A stretch of 39,826 nt of DNA from Sphingomonas guangdongensis (GTDB lineage: Bacteria; Pseudomonadota; Alphaproteobacteria; Sphingomonadales; Sphingomonadaceae). The stretch is taken from contig NZ_OBMI01000005.1 of the NCBI RefSeq assembly GCF_900199185.1, forward strand, positions 1-39,826, written 5' to 3'. The position numbers and the translations under genes were made by a program. The notes beneath the pieces are model-generated. The model was not told the DNA's origin. It saw only the letters and a program-made list of their open reading frames with translations, and ran no database searches. Positions 31,047-38,647 of the stretch are shown here, piece after piece; position 1 is the first letter of the stretch; the number at the start of each line of letters is the position of its first letter.

Positions 31047-31618
31047 GCTATGGCCGATCGGTTGCGATGATCGCGAAGCACGCGCTGCACGGTTGATCGC
31101 GAGACGCGGAACAAGCTGGCGAGCTGCGCCGGTGATCCCTGGCCGGATTCAGCCTTAGCGACGATTTCGGCGCGCTGCTGCCGGGTGAGGCTTGGCCGGC
31201 GACCCAACAGACGTCCAGCCTGGCGCGCGTGTGCCAGGCCGCTCATGGTGCGCTCGCGGATCATGGCGCGCTCGAACTCGGCAAAGGCACCCAACGTCTG
31301 TGCCATCAATCGTCCAGCCGCCGTGGTGGTGTCTACGGCCTCGGTCAGCGACCGGAAGCCCGCACCGGCCATCGCAACCTCTTCCAGAGTGAACAGGAGG
31401 TCGCGTAGCGAGCGGGACAGGCGATCGAGCTTCCACACTACCAGTACATCGCCCGACTGCAGGCTTCGGATCGCGCGCGCCAGCTCGGGCCGATCGGTCT
31501 GCCCCCCCGAGGCTTCCTCGCGAAGGATCGGATCGCACCCCGCCGCAGCGAGCGCAGCGACTTGGACATCGAGGTCTTGGTGATCGCCGCGGGACACCCG
31601 CGCATAGCCAATTTGCAT
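31043..31618 (-). CDS. Serine resolvase/invertase heading the restriction operon
   Basis: A protein of 191 residues. It starts MQIGYARVSRGDHQD, with the nucleophilic serine at residue 9, then GDVLVVWKLDRLSRS, FAEFERAMIRERTMSGL and a C-terminal helix-turn-helix (SPAQLASLFRVSRSTVQRVL). It is complete and only moderately similar to resolvase 1 (2939-3496), so they are not a recent duplicate. It is the first gene of the restriction-modification operon and overlaps the methyltransferase by four bases. A recombinase coupled to a restriction system suggests that the unit moves or is stabilised as a block. Repeated TGTCAGAA motifs just upstream look like its res site. Confidence 0.92.
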   Translation of the reverse strand: MQIGYARVSRGDHQDLDVQVAALAAAGCDPILREEASGGQTDRPELARAIRSLQSGDVLVVWKLDRLSRSLRDLLFTLEEVAMAGAGFRSLTEAVDTTTAAGRLMAQTLGAFAEFERAMIRERTMSGLAHARQAGRLLGRRPSLTRQQRAEIVAKAESGQGSPAQLASLFRVSRSTVQRVLRDHRNRSAIA

Positions 31619-31709
31619 ACGCGCGTTCTGACACGGGATTCTGACACCTGTAAACCCGCGGAAATGCGTGGGTCAGCCGGTGGTGTCAGAACCGGACGGC
31701 TCCGACACC
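31619..31709 (-). other. Probable res/operator region of resolvase 2
   Basis: Two direct TGTCAGAA motifs (on the minus strand, within 31622-31648) precede the start codon. A 28-base palindrome with TGTC/GACA ends lies at 31682-31709. A crossover subsite plus accessory subsites before the gene is the usual resolvase layout. The palindrome is 24/28 identical to the one at 3499-3526. Confidence 0.6.
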
Positions 31710-31752
31710 GTCCCGATTGGGATGGTATTTCGGGATTATGGAAGTAGATCGG

Positions 31753-32235
31753 TTAGCCGGTTCCACCTGAGACATCAGGAGCCACTTTGGGGTCCGGGTC
31801 CTGCGCCTTGCCGGTCGCGGGTGCCACCTTCTGGCTCGGCATAGCGGTGAGATAAGCAACGATCGCATCGACGTCCTTCTCGGCCACTGGCGCCTTATAC
31901 ACCTCACGCATCTTGGTGACGGTCGCCTTCCACTGATCCGCCGATAGCGCAGGCTGGGTCAGCGCCATGCTGGCTGAGTGGCACGAGGTGCAATTGGCAT
32001 TGATGACGTCGGCGTGCGGACCGTCGGGGTAGGTCGCGTCGTCGGCCGGCAGGTCGACGCTGGTCGAGGCAAGCGAGAAGCCGCGCGCTGACACGCTGGC
32101 GGCCGGTGCCGGCTCAGACATCTCGGAGATCGGAACGGGCGCCTTGCGGCTGCTCGGCGCGCCGATCGAGACGAGGATGATGCCGGTCAGGCCGATCAGG
32201 CCAGCAGCCATCATGCCGGGAGACGGAGTCTTCAT
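31753..32235 (-). CDS. sorB: Cytochrome c subunit of sulfite dehydrogenase
   Basis: A protein of 160 residues with one heme site, CTSCH (82-86), and a likely distal methionine in VTKMREVYKAPV. The N-terminus has a hydrophobic segment (MMAAGLIGLTGIILVSIG) that is either a signal peptide or an anchor, followed by a Pro/Ala linker. Similar cytochromes are the electron-accepting partner of SorA-type periplasmic sulfite dehydrogenases, and the sorA-like gene ends 14 bases upstream on the same strand. It would pass electrons from sulfite to the respiratory chain. The C-terminal tail (QDPDPKVAPDVSGGTG) is low complexity. Confidence 0.82.
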   Translation of the reverse strand: MKTPSPGMMAAGLIGLTGIILVSIGAPSSRKAPVPISEMSEPAPAASVSARGFSLASTSVDLPADDATYPDGPHADVINANCTSCHSASMALTQPALSADQWKATVTKMREVYKAPVAEKDVDAIVAYLTAMPSQKVAPATGKAQDPDPKVAPDVSGGTG

Positions 32236-32249
32236 GATTTGCTCGCTCC

Positions 32250-33485
32250 TCAGGCCGCGATGATGGTGGTGGTTTCAATGTTGCCGCGCATGAACCCGCC
32301 GGGATTCCAGATCGGCTTCATCGGCTGAGCGACACCGTTGGTGTTCCAGCAGCGCACCATGATGGGGTTAGGCCCGCGTCTCAGCGGCACCCGCCCGTCC
32401 CAGCGCCGGAAGCTGTACCTGCCCTCGTCCGCTCCGAGCGTCGTCCTGTACCAGGTGCGGCCACCGTCCGACGACACATCGACCTTGGCGACGCCGCAAT
32501 CGCCGCCCATTGCGATGCCGCCGACCGGGATCGACGCTTCATAGGCGATCGCCTGACCATCGGGCAGGCTGGTCATCCAGCTACGCGGGATCATGCGATT
32601 GATCGGTACGGTCGGGAAGTCCTTGGCACCGGGCGCGACATTCGCGCCGGGTGTCGCGGGGATCTTGTAGGCCTTGGCCATCCAATACTGGTCGTCAGGG
32701 CCGGGCAGTACCTCGATCGCGTTCAGCATCTTGACCCAATAGGTCGAGTACCAGCCCGGCACGATCAGCCGGCAGGGAAAGCCGTTGAGGAGCGGCAGTT
32801 GCTCGCCGTTCATGCCGAAGGCGATCATGACCTCGCCGTCGCGGGCATGGTCGATGTCGAGTGCCTTCTCGAAGTCAGGAGCGCCCGCCACGACCGGCTG
32901 ATCGAGAGCGCCGAAGCGCACCTGCACCGCGCCTGCCTTGACCCCGGCGAGGTCGAGCACGTCGCGCAGGCGAACGCCGAGCCACTTGGCGTTGCCCATC
33001 GCGCCATTGCCCCATTGCGCGCCGGCGACGCGCGGCTGGAACAGCCCGCGGCTGTTGCCCGAGCACTGGTTCACCGCCGCCATCTCGACCCGTGGAAGGC
33101 GCAGCAGCTGAGCGAGGCTGATCGACAGCGGCCGATTGACGTGGCCGAAGACGTTGAGGCGGAAACTTTCGACGTCGATCGAGGTCGGTATGTCGGCCCA
33201 GTGCCAGCGGACGAAGAACTGGTCGTTGGGCGTGAACACCGACTTGTCGAAGACCTCCATCGGCGTCTCCAGCAAGGGTGGATGGACGCGCTGGAGGATC
33301 ATGCTGCCCTTGCCGGGAAAGGCGCTGGTCATCGGCCGCTCGGCATTGCCGCCGGGCAGCTTCAGGTCGACGAGCTGCTGCGCCAGTGCCGGCGCGGCGG
33401 CAAGGCCGGCGGTGCCGAGCGCGGCATGGCTGAGGAAGCGGCGACGGCTGGTCTCACTCGCCAGCCCGGCGTCGAAATTGTCCAT
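32250..33485 (-). CDS. sorA: Tat-exported molybdenum sulfite dehydrogenase
   Basis: A protein of 411 residues. The twin-arginine signal is SRRRFLSHAALGTAGLAAAP (about 13-32). The molybdopterin domain contains the molybdenum-ligand cysteine at about 141 in VNQCSGNSRG, then GNGAMGNAKWLGVRLRDVLD and the PCRLIVPGWYSTYWVKML block. A C-terminal dimerisation domain follows (SSDGGRTWYRTTLG, MVRCWNTNGV). It oxidises sulfite to sulfate in the periplasm. The ATG at 33485 has AGGAGA upstream; a longer frame to 33866 overlaps the transporter gene. SoxC-like sulfane dehydrogenase is the main alternative, but no other sox gene is present and the cytochrome is SorB-like. Confidence 0.85.
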   Translation of the reverse strand: MDNFDAGLASETSRRRFLSHAALGTAGLAAAPALAQQLVDLKLPGGNAERPMTSAFPGKGSMILQRVHPPLLETPMEVFDKSVFTPNDQFFVRWHWADIPTSIDVESFRLNVFGHVNRPLSISLAQLLRLPRVEMAAVNQCSGNSRGLFQPRVAGAQWGNGAMGNAKWLGVRLRDVLDLAGVKAGAVQVRFGALDQPVVAGAPDFEKALDIDHARDGEVMIAFGMNGEQLPLLNGFPCRLIVPGWYSTYWVKMLNAIEVLPGPDDQYWMAKAYKIPATPGANVAPGAKDFPTVPINRMIPRSWMTSLPDGQAIAYEASIPVGGIAMGGDCGVAKVDVSSDGGRTWYRTTLGADEGRYSFRRWDGRVPLRRGPNPIMVRCWNTNGVAQPMKPIWNPGGFMRGNIETTTIIAA

Positions 33486-33574
33486 GACAAGGCTCTCCTG
33501 TGGCCAGTCACGCTGGCGGATCGAAGGGGCATTCTGCAAGTGATCGGACCGACTGATCCGATCATCATGGCGGA

Positions 33575-34726
33575 TCAGTTCGGGGTGGCGATGCAGGGCG
33601 AGACGAACAGGTTGCCCCGCCATGCACCGGCTAGCGTCTTGGCACCGACCAGCAGCCACATCGCCGCGAGCGCAACCGTCAGCACCGTGCCGACGATACC
33701 GAAAAACATAAGGTTCAGCGTCGTGCCGAGGCGGAAGGTGGCGACGGTGTAGACGCCGAGCGGGAAGGTGTAGCCCCACCAGCCGAGGTTGAACGGCACG
33801 CCCGCGCGCCAGTAGCGGATGGTGATAAGCGTCGCGAGCGCCAGCCACCACAGGCCGAAACCCCAAAGGCAGAGCCCGGCGACAACGCCGATCCCCTGCG
33901 CGACGGTGCCGACGCCGGCTAGCCCGTGCGCGGTGAGGATCGCCGGCGCATCCGCGCCGAGCACCAGCATGCCCAGAGCACCCGTGCCGATCGGCCCCAG
34001 CGCCAGCCAGGAAGATGCCGCCATGCTTTCATGCGGCAACTTGTGGAGTGCCATGCGCAGGATGAGGATGGCGAGGATGCCAAACGCGACCGGCACCGAA
34101 TAGGCCCACAGCACATAGGAGGTCGCGAGCGTCACTATCTGCGCGTGGGGATCGGTTAGATGCGGCGCGAGCAGCCCGCCGCTGGCGCCCGCCACTTCGG
34201 CAGCGACGACCGGCAGCAGCCATACGGCGGTCATGCCGTCCAGGCTGTGCTCGTGGCGGGTAAACATCAGGTAGGGGATCAGCACGCCGCAGGCGAGCGA
34301 CATGGCGACGTCGATCCACCACAGGATATGCGCGACCGGCACGATGCCATTTCCGAACCGCGCGATGCCGAAGGCGAGACAGCCGTTGATGATCGTTGCC
34401 AGCCCCATCGGAATGGTCCCGATGAACATCGACACGGTGTTGTGCCCGAAGATGCGCCGCGCCTCGTGCCCGAACATCACCCAGCGCGCGCCATAGAGGC
34501 CGGCGAACAGCGCGAAGAGCGCGATATTGAAGAACCACAACACCTCGCCGACAGGTTTAAGCGAAGGCCCGATGCCGGGCACCTGCGGCAGCGCGAGGGC
34601 AAGGATGCCCGTGCCCATCGTCGCGGCGAACCAGTTGGGCGTGAACTGGCGGATCATCTCGCGGGGGTGATCGAGCCGGCTGAGCGGCTTGAGGCCGCTG
34701 AGAACGGAGTGCGTGTCGGCAGTCAT
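33575..34726 (-). CDS. TDT/SLAC1-family transporter, probable sulfite exporter
   Basis: A membrane protein of 383 residues with about ten hydrophobic segments, of the TehA/SLAC1/Ssu1 (tellurite resistance/dicarboxylate) family. Typical blocks are FTPNWFAATMGTGILALALP at the start, FIGTIPMGLATIINGCLAFG and NLGWWGYTFPLGVYTVATFRLG near the end. Yeast Ssu1 of this family exports sulfite. Beside two sulfite-oxidising enzymes that substrate fits here better than tellurite or malate. The export direction would also deliver sulfite to the periplasmic dehydrogenase. It overlaps the lysR stop by four bases and precedes sorA by 89 bases on the same strand. Confidence 0.85.
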   Translation of the reverse strand: MTADTHSVLSGLKPLSRLDHPREMIRQFTPNWFAATMGTGILALALPQVPGIGPSLKPVGEVLWFFNIALFALFAGLYGARWVMFGHEARRIFGHNTVSMFIGTIPMGLATIINGCLAFGIARFGNGIVPVAHILWWIDVAMSLACGVLIPYLMFTRHEHSLDGMTAVWLLPVVAAEVAGASGGLLAPHLTDPHAQIVTLATSYVLWAYSVPVAFGILAILILRMALHKLPHESMAASSWLALGPIGTGALGMLVLGADAPAILTAHGLAGVGTVAQGIGVVAGLCLWGFGLWWLALATLITIRYWRAGVPFNLGWWGYTFPLGVYTVATFRLGTTLNLMFFGIVGTVLTVALAAMWLLVGAKTLAGAWRGNLFVSPCIATPN

Positions 34727-35595
34727 GCGACCTGCTCCTTGATGAGATCCGTCAGCGCGTCGGCCGCGCGGGTGCGATAGCGTTCCTTGTGGCGCAGCGC
34801 GTGAAAGGCGCGGTCGGGCAGCCCGAGCGGCAGCTCGACGAGATCGCCAGCCTTGAGCGCGCGCGCGACGACCAATCGCGACAAGACGGCAACGCCGGCA
34901 CCGGCCTCAACGGCGGTGCGCACCGCCTCGTTGGACGGCAGCGTCATCGCTATCGTCAGCTGGGCCGGATCAAACCCGCGCGTTCGCAGCACGTCCTCGA
35001 AAGTCGAGCGCGTACCCGATCCCTGCTCACGGACGATCCAGCGTGTAGTGCGCAGCCAGGCCTCGTCGATGCGTTCGGCTTCCTCGCGGCCGACCAGCAC
35101 CATTGGGTCATGCCCGACATTCCAGTGGGCAAGCGCCGGTTCGTCCACCTCGCCCTCGACAAAGCCGAGTTCCGCCGCGCCGCTCAACACCTGCGCTGCC
35201 GCGCCTTCGGTGTTGTCGATCGCCAGCTCGACCGCGATCTGTGGGTGGCGTTCGTGGAAGGCGGCGAGCTTTGCCGGCAACCAATAGCTCGCGATCGTCT
35301 GGCTGGCGACGATCCGCAACGAACCACGCGCGAGCCCGGCATAGTCCGCGAGCATCGTCTCGGCATGCGCTGCCCGCCCCAGCACCGCGCGCGCTTCCTC
35401 CAGAAAGCCGCGGCCTGCCTCGGTAAGCTGGATGCCACGCCCGACGCGGTGGAACAGCGGAACGCCGTAGCGCGCTTCGAGGGCCGCAACCGCCCCGGAG
35501 GCAGCAGACTGCGTGACGTTCAGCGCCTCCGCTGCCTTGGTGACGTGTTCGCGCTCCGCGACACCGACGAATATTCTGAGCTGCTCCAAAGTCAT
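34723..35595 (-). CDS. LysR-family regulator of the sulfite genes
   Basis: A protein of 290 residues. The N-terminal helix-turn-helix reads MTLEQLRIFVGVAEREHVTK then AAEALNVTQSAASGAVAALE. The effector domain has GSLRIVASQTIASYWLPAKL and REQGSGTRSTFEDVLRTRG, close to the CysB/CbbR/CysL-like group that senses small anions or sulfur compounds. It is first in the leftward operon lysR, transporter, sorA, sorB and diverges from the second molybdenum enzyme gene. It could control both directions through the dyad at 35646-35669. The effector is unknown; sulfite is a reasonable guess from context. Confidence 0.9.
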   Translation of the reverse strand: MTLEQLRIFVGVAEREHVTKAAEALNVTQSAASGAVAALEARYGVPLFHRVGRGIQLTEAGRGFLEEARAVLGRAAHAETMLADYAGLARGSLRIVASQTIASYWLPAKLAAFHERHPQIAVELAIDNTEGAAAQVLSGAAELGFVEGEVDEPALAHWNVGHDPMVLVGREEAERIDEAWLRTTRWIVREQGSGTRSTFEDVLRTRGFDPAQLTIAMTLPSNEAVRTAVEAGAGVAVLSRLVVARALKAGDLVELPLGLPDRAFHALRHKERYRTRAADALTDLIKEQVA

Positions 35596-35645
35596 GCAGC
35601 ATATATCGCGTACTTAGATCGATACGACCAACCGTTTGATATGGT

Positions 35646-35669
35646 CATTCCAATCTGGATATCGGAATG
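35646..35669. promoter_or_regulatory. Candidate LysR-binding dyad
   Basis: CATTCC (35646-35651), 12 bases, GGAATG (35664-35669). It lies in the 146-base gap between divergent lysR and the molybdenum oxidoreductase gene. An interrupted dyad of about this spacing is normal for LysR regulators. Confidence 0.5.
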
Positions 35670-35741
35670 GTCGGCAGCCTTTCGTCTGCGATGGTCTCGA
35701 AGACTTGAAGCGTTACGCGTGCCCGCGACGTTTGATCGTCC

Positions 35742-36809
35742 ATGACCGATATGATCGAGCGCAGTTCTGATCCCTACAATGCCGAGCCGACGCCCGGTGC
35801 GTTGATCGAGCGGTTTCTGACGCCGCAGGCGCTGTTCTACGTGCGCAGCCACGGGCCGGTGCCGGATCTGCCCGCCAATCATCGGATCGAGGTGAGCGGG
35901 AGGGGCATGGCGAGCCGCTTCTTCTCGGTGCAGGAACTGAAGAGCACGTTTGCCACGCGCACGGTAACGGCGGTTCTCCAGTGCGCCGGCAACCGGCGTA
36001 CCGATCTCCAGCAGGTCGCCAACACCTCCGGCGATCCGTGGGACGTAGGCGCGATCGGCAATGCGGAGTGGACCGGCGTACGCTTGGCCGATGTGCTCGA
36101 TGCGGTCGGCGCGCCGGATGCGTCCGAGCTGTTCGTGGCGTTCACCGGCGCGGACGAGGTGGACGTGGAGGGTGAAGAAGCCTTGTTCGGGGTATCGATC
36201 GCCATGAGCAAGGCGCGGGAGCCCGACGTACTCCTCGCCTGGGCGATGAATGGCGAGCCGCTGACGCCCGAACATGGCGCCCCGCTCCGCATGGTGGTGC
36301 CTGGCTATGCCGGGGTCCGCAGCGCCAAATGGCTGACACGGATCGAGGTGCGTGAAACGCCCTCCGAGGCACCGATCCAGGCGCACGACTACAAGCTCTT
36401 CCCCGCCGCTGTGACGAGCGACACCGTCGACTGGAGCCAGGGTCTGACGATCAATGCCATGCCGCTCAACGCCGCGATCTGCTCGCCCGGTGCGGGCGAG
36501 AGTTTGGCCGCCGGAGAGGTGCGGATTGAGGGATATGCCATTGCCTATGACCGCCGTATTTCTCGGATCGAAGTGTCGGTGAACGGCGGTCGCGACTGGC
36601 AACAGGCGACCTTCGCCGATGATCCGGAGACGCGCTGGGGCTGGCGGCGCTGGATCCTTGACGCCACACTTGCCAAGGGACGCCAGCACCTTGTCGCCCG
36701 TGCCTTCGACGAGACCGGGCAGGGACAGCCCGAGCGGCCGGATACGATGTGGAATTTCGCCGGCTATCTGTGCACCGCCTGGCATCACGTTCACGTGCTG
36801 GTCGAATGA
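35742..36809 (+). CDS. Leaderless sulfite-oxidase-family molybdenum enzyme
   Basis: A protein of 355 residues with the same two-domain plan as sorA but clearly different in sequence. The likely molybdenum-ligand cysteine is at about 81 in VLQCAGNRRTDLQQV. GNAEWTGVRLADVLD and PLRMVVPGYAGVRSAKWL follow, and the dimerisation domain has ISRIEVSVNGGRDWQQATF. There is no Tat or Sec signal, so it should stay in the cytoplasm unless carried by a partner. The sulfite oxidase family is clear, the substrate is not; sulfite is likely from context. Its stop overlaps the start of an mgtC-like gene (ATGA at 36806). Confidence 0.87.
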   Translation: MTDMIERSSDPYNAEPTPGALIERFLTPQALFYVRSHGPVPDLPANHRIEVSGRGMASRFFSVQELKSTFATRTVTAVLQCAGNRRTDLQQVANTSGDPWDVGAIGNAEWTGVRLADVLDAVGAPDASELFVAFTGADEVDVEGEEALFGVSIAMSKAREPDVLLAWAMNGEPLTPEHGAPLRMVVPGYAGVRSAKWLTRIEVRETPSEAPIQAHDYKLFPAAVTSDTVDWSQGLTINAMPLNAAICSPGAGESLAAGEVRIEGYAIAYDRRISRIEVSVNGGRDWQQATFADDPETRWGWRRWILDATLAKGRQHLVARAFDETGQGQPERPDTMWNFAGYLCTAWHHVHVLVE

Positions 36810-37318
36810 TCGAAGCATCAGCGGCACCGGACGTCGCTTTCTGGATCGATGCAATTGGCCGGCTGGTGGTGGCGACCGCGGCCGGGATGGTGCTCGGCTG
36901 GGAACGCTCGCGTGAGAACCGGCAGATCATGGGCCTGCGGACGCTGGGTCTGGTCGGTCTGGCGAGTTGCATCGCCGTTCAGGCGATCGTGCATAGTGGC
37001 TTGCCGAACGTGAACGCCGATGCCGCAGGACGGGCGATGCAGGGCATTCTGTCCGGCGTCGGCTTCATCGGTGCCGGTGCGGTGCTGCGGGTCGGCCAGG
37101 GTCAGGAAGTGCATGGATTGGCGACCGCCGCGTGCATCTGGGTGACAGCCACGATCGGCGCGGCAGCAGGGTTGGCGGTGTGGCCGCTCATCATCGGCGG
37201 GGTGAGCCTTGCAATGCTCGTCCTGTTCGTCGGCGCGCCGCTGGAACGCCGCATCCGCGAGCGAGCCCGTCTGACGCCGGCCGAGACCGACAGGAAGGAT
37301 GTCGAGCGCAAGCCGTGA
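36806..37318 (+). CDS. MgtC/SapB-family membrane protein
   Basis: A protein of 170 residues with four to five hydrophobic segments. The conserved MgtC features are GMVLGWERSRENRQIMGLRTLGLVGLASC near residues 27-55 and GILSGVGFIGAGAVLRVG near 80-97, then GLATAACIWVTATIGAAAGL. MgtC proteins inhibit the F-type ATP synthase or help cope with low magnesium in some pathogens. Here the gene is translationally coupled to a sulfite oxidase-like enzyme, which is unusual. The C-terminal soluble domain of longer MgtC proteins is absent. A role in membrane energy balance during sulfite stress is possible but unproven. Confidence 0.88.
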   Translation: MIEASAAPDVAFWIDAIGRLVVATAAGMVLGWERSRENRQIMGLRTLGLVGLASCIAVQAIVHSGLPNVNADAAGRAMQGILSGVGFIGAGAVLRVGQGQEVHGLATAACIWVTATIGAAAGLAVWPLIIGGVSLAMLVLFVGAPLERRIRERARLTPAETDRKDVERKP

Positions 37319-37369
37319 TCGCGCTGGACCGCCCGGTGCCCGTCGGCGCCGGGAGGCGGCAAGGCGCTA

Positions 37370-38140
37370 TCAGGACACAAGCGCGGCATCTGCCTGACGC
37401 CGGACTTCATCGGCGATCGGATGCAGTTCGGCCGCGGGTCGCTCGCCCACCACACTATAGCCGATCCCGTCGACCGCCCATGTGACCCGGCCCATGGTCC
37501 CGCTGGACGTGCTGGTCATGCTCGCGGTCTTGTCGATCTGCATGGGCCTCGTCAGCACCGCAAGTTTCGACGCTTGCGGTCCGTCGTAGAGGAGCAGTGC
37601 CGCAGGGCCGTGGGGCGTCGCGACCAGTCGCCCCCCGCCATAGCGATAGCCGGCCGTGCTGAGGTCCGGGATCGTGACGCGCTCACCCAATCGAGCGGAG
37701 GTCCATCGGATCAGCATGGCGCGCTGGTCGGGGCCGATCTCCGCCGGTCGTATCCGGTCGGCGGCATAGACACGGAAATTATCACTCGCCTCGTTGGCCA
37801 GCGCCGCGATGCCCGCGCGGGGTTCGCCGCTCCACCGCGCGCTCGACCAGCCACCGCCAAACCCCAACGCCAGCAGAAGTGACGCGGCGATGGCGAGCTG
37901 CCAACGCGGTTGCCGTTGCCGTCCCCTGATCGCTGCCACGCGCATCGTCGCCGGGATCGGTTCATCCGCGACGGGGGCGAACAGGGATGCAAGGGCTCGC
38001 GCCTGCTCCGCCTGCTCTCGCACACGGGCATGCACGTCCGGCTGGCCTTCAAGATAGGCGTCGACCAGGCGCTGCCGCTCGGGCGACAGCCTGCCATCGA
38101 TCCATGCGGCCAGATCGTCCTCGCCGATCGGGCTGGTCAT
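37370..38140 (-). CDS. Transmembrane anti-sigma factor
   Basis: A protein of 256 residues. The N-terminal cytoplasmic part (DLAAWIDGRLSPERQRLVDAYL) resembles anti-sigma domains but lacks the HxxxCxxC zinc motif. One membrane segment lies at about 80-97 (WQLAIAASLLLALGFGGGW). The periplasmic domain includes FRVYAADRIRPAEIG and GYRYGGGRLVATPHGPAALLLY, a layout seen in anti-sigma factors of the RskA-like type. It overlaps the ECF sigma gene by four bases (ATGA), so the two are made together. It should hold the sigma factor inactive until a periplasmic signal is received. The downstream end is 51 bases from the convergent mgtC gene. Confidence 0.85.
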   Translation of the reverse strand: MTSPIGEDDLAAWIDGRLSPERQRLVDAYLEGQPDVHARVREQAEQARALASLFAPVADEPIPATMRVAAIRGRQRQPRWQLAIAASLLLALGFGGGWSSARWSGEPRAGIAALANEASDNFRVYAADRIRPAEIGPDQRAMLIRWTSARLGERVTIPDLSTAGYRYGGGRLVATPHGPAALLLYDGPQASKLAVLTRPMQIDKTASMTSTSSGTMGRVTWAVDGIGYSVVGERPAAELHPIADEVRRQADAALVS

Positions 38141-38646
38141 TGCACGCTCCTCAATCGCGGCCGTTCACCCTCCCGGAGGAGGGTCGCCAGACGGTCGCGC
38201 CCCCGCGATATGCGCGACATTACCGTGCCCAGCGGCACGCCGACTACGGCAGCGACCTCCGCATAGGGCAGGCCCTCGACCGAGACCAGGAGCAGCACCG
38301 TTCGCTGTTCTTCAGGCAACGCATCAAGCGCGCGCAGCAGGTCGCGGTGGTGCAGGCCTGTGTCCTGATCGGCCGGGCGGCCGAGCGCGGCGTCGTCCAC
38401 GAGGTGGAGCGGAACCGCCGTACCTCGCCGGCTATGCTGCCGCTGATGATCGACCAACAAATTGTGCAGGATCGCATAGACCCACGGGCGGACCTCCGCA
38501 CCCCGTCGCTGTCGCCAGCGCCCGACCGCGCGCTCCAGGCAATCCTGCACCACGTCATCCGCCATCACCCGGTCGCGCAACCACGACCGGGCATAGCGGC
38601 GCAGCCCGGGGATCAGCGGTTCGATCGCGGCGGCAAGCGGGTCCAT
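38137..38646 (-). CDS. ECF RNA polymerase sigma factor
   Basis: A protein of 169 residues. Region 2 covers LRRYARSWLRDRVMADDVVQ then DCLERAVGRWRQR and VRPWVYAILHNLLVDHQRQ. Region 4 covers LLRALDALPEEQRTVLLLVS then VEGLPYAEVAAVVGVPLGTV and MSRISRGRDRLATLL. It has the size and two-domain plan of extracytoplasmic-function sigma factors. It follows the propeller gene by one base and overlaps the anti-sigma gene. An ECF-type promoter at 813-839 drives the operon, so it probably controls itself. The trigger is unknown, and the exported DUF305 and propeller proteins may be its output or sensors. Confidence 0.93.
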   Translation of the reverse strand: MDPLAAAIEPLIPGLRRYARSWLRDRVMADDVVQDCLERAVGRWRQRRGAEVRPWVYAILHNLLVDHQRQHSRRGTAVPLHLVDDAALGRPADQDTGLHHRDLLRALDALPEEQRTVLLLVSVEGLPYAEVAAVVGVPLGTVMSRISRGRDRLATLLREGERPRLRSVQ

Positions 38647-38647
38647 C

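Noticed and set aside
35664..35689. GGAAT...CGTC pair as a second ECF promoter before the molybdenum enzyme gene
   Set aside because: The spacing is two bases shorter than in the promoter at 813-839, and the GGAAT is better explained as an arm of the LysR-type dyad.
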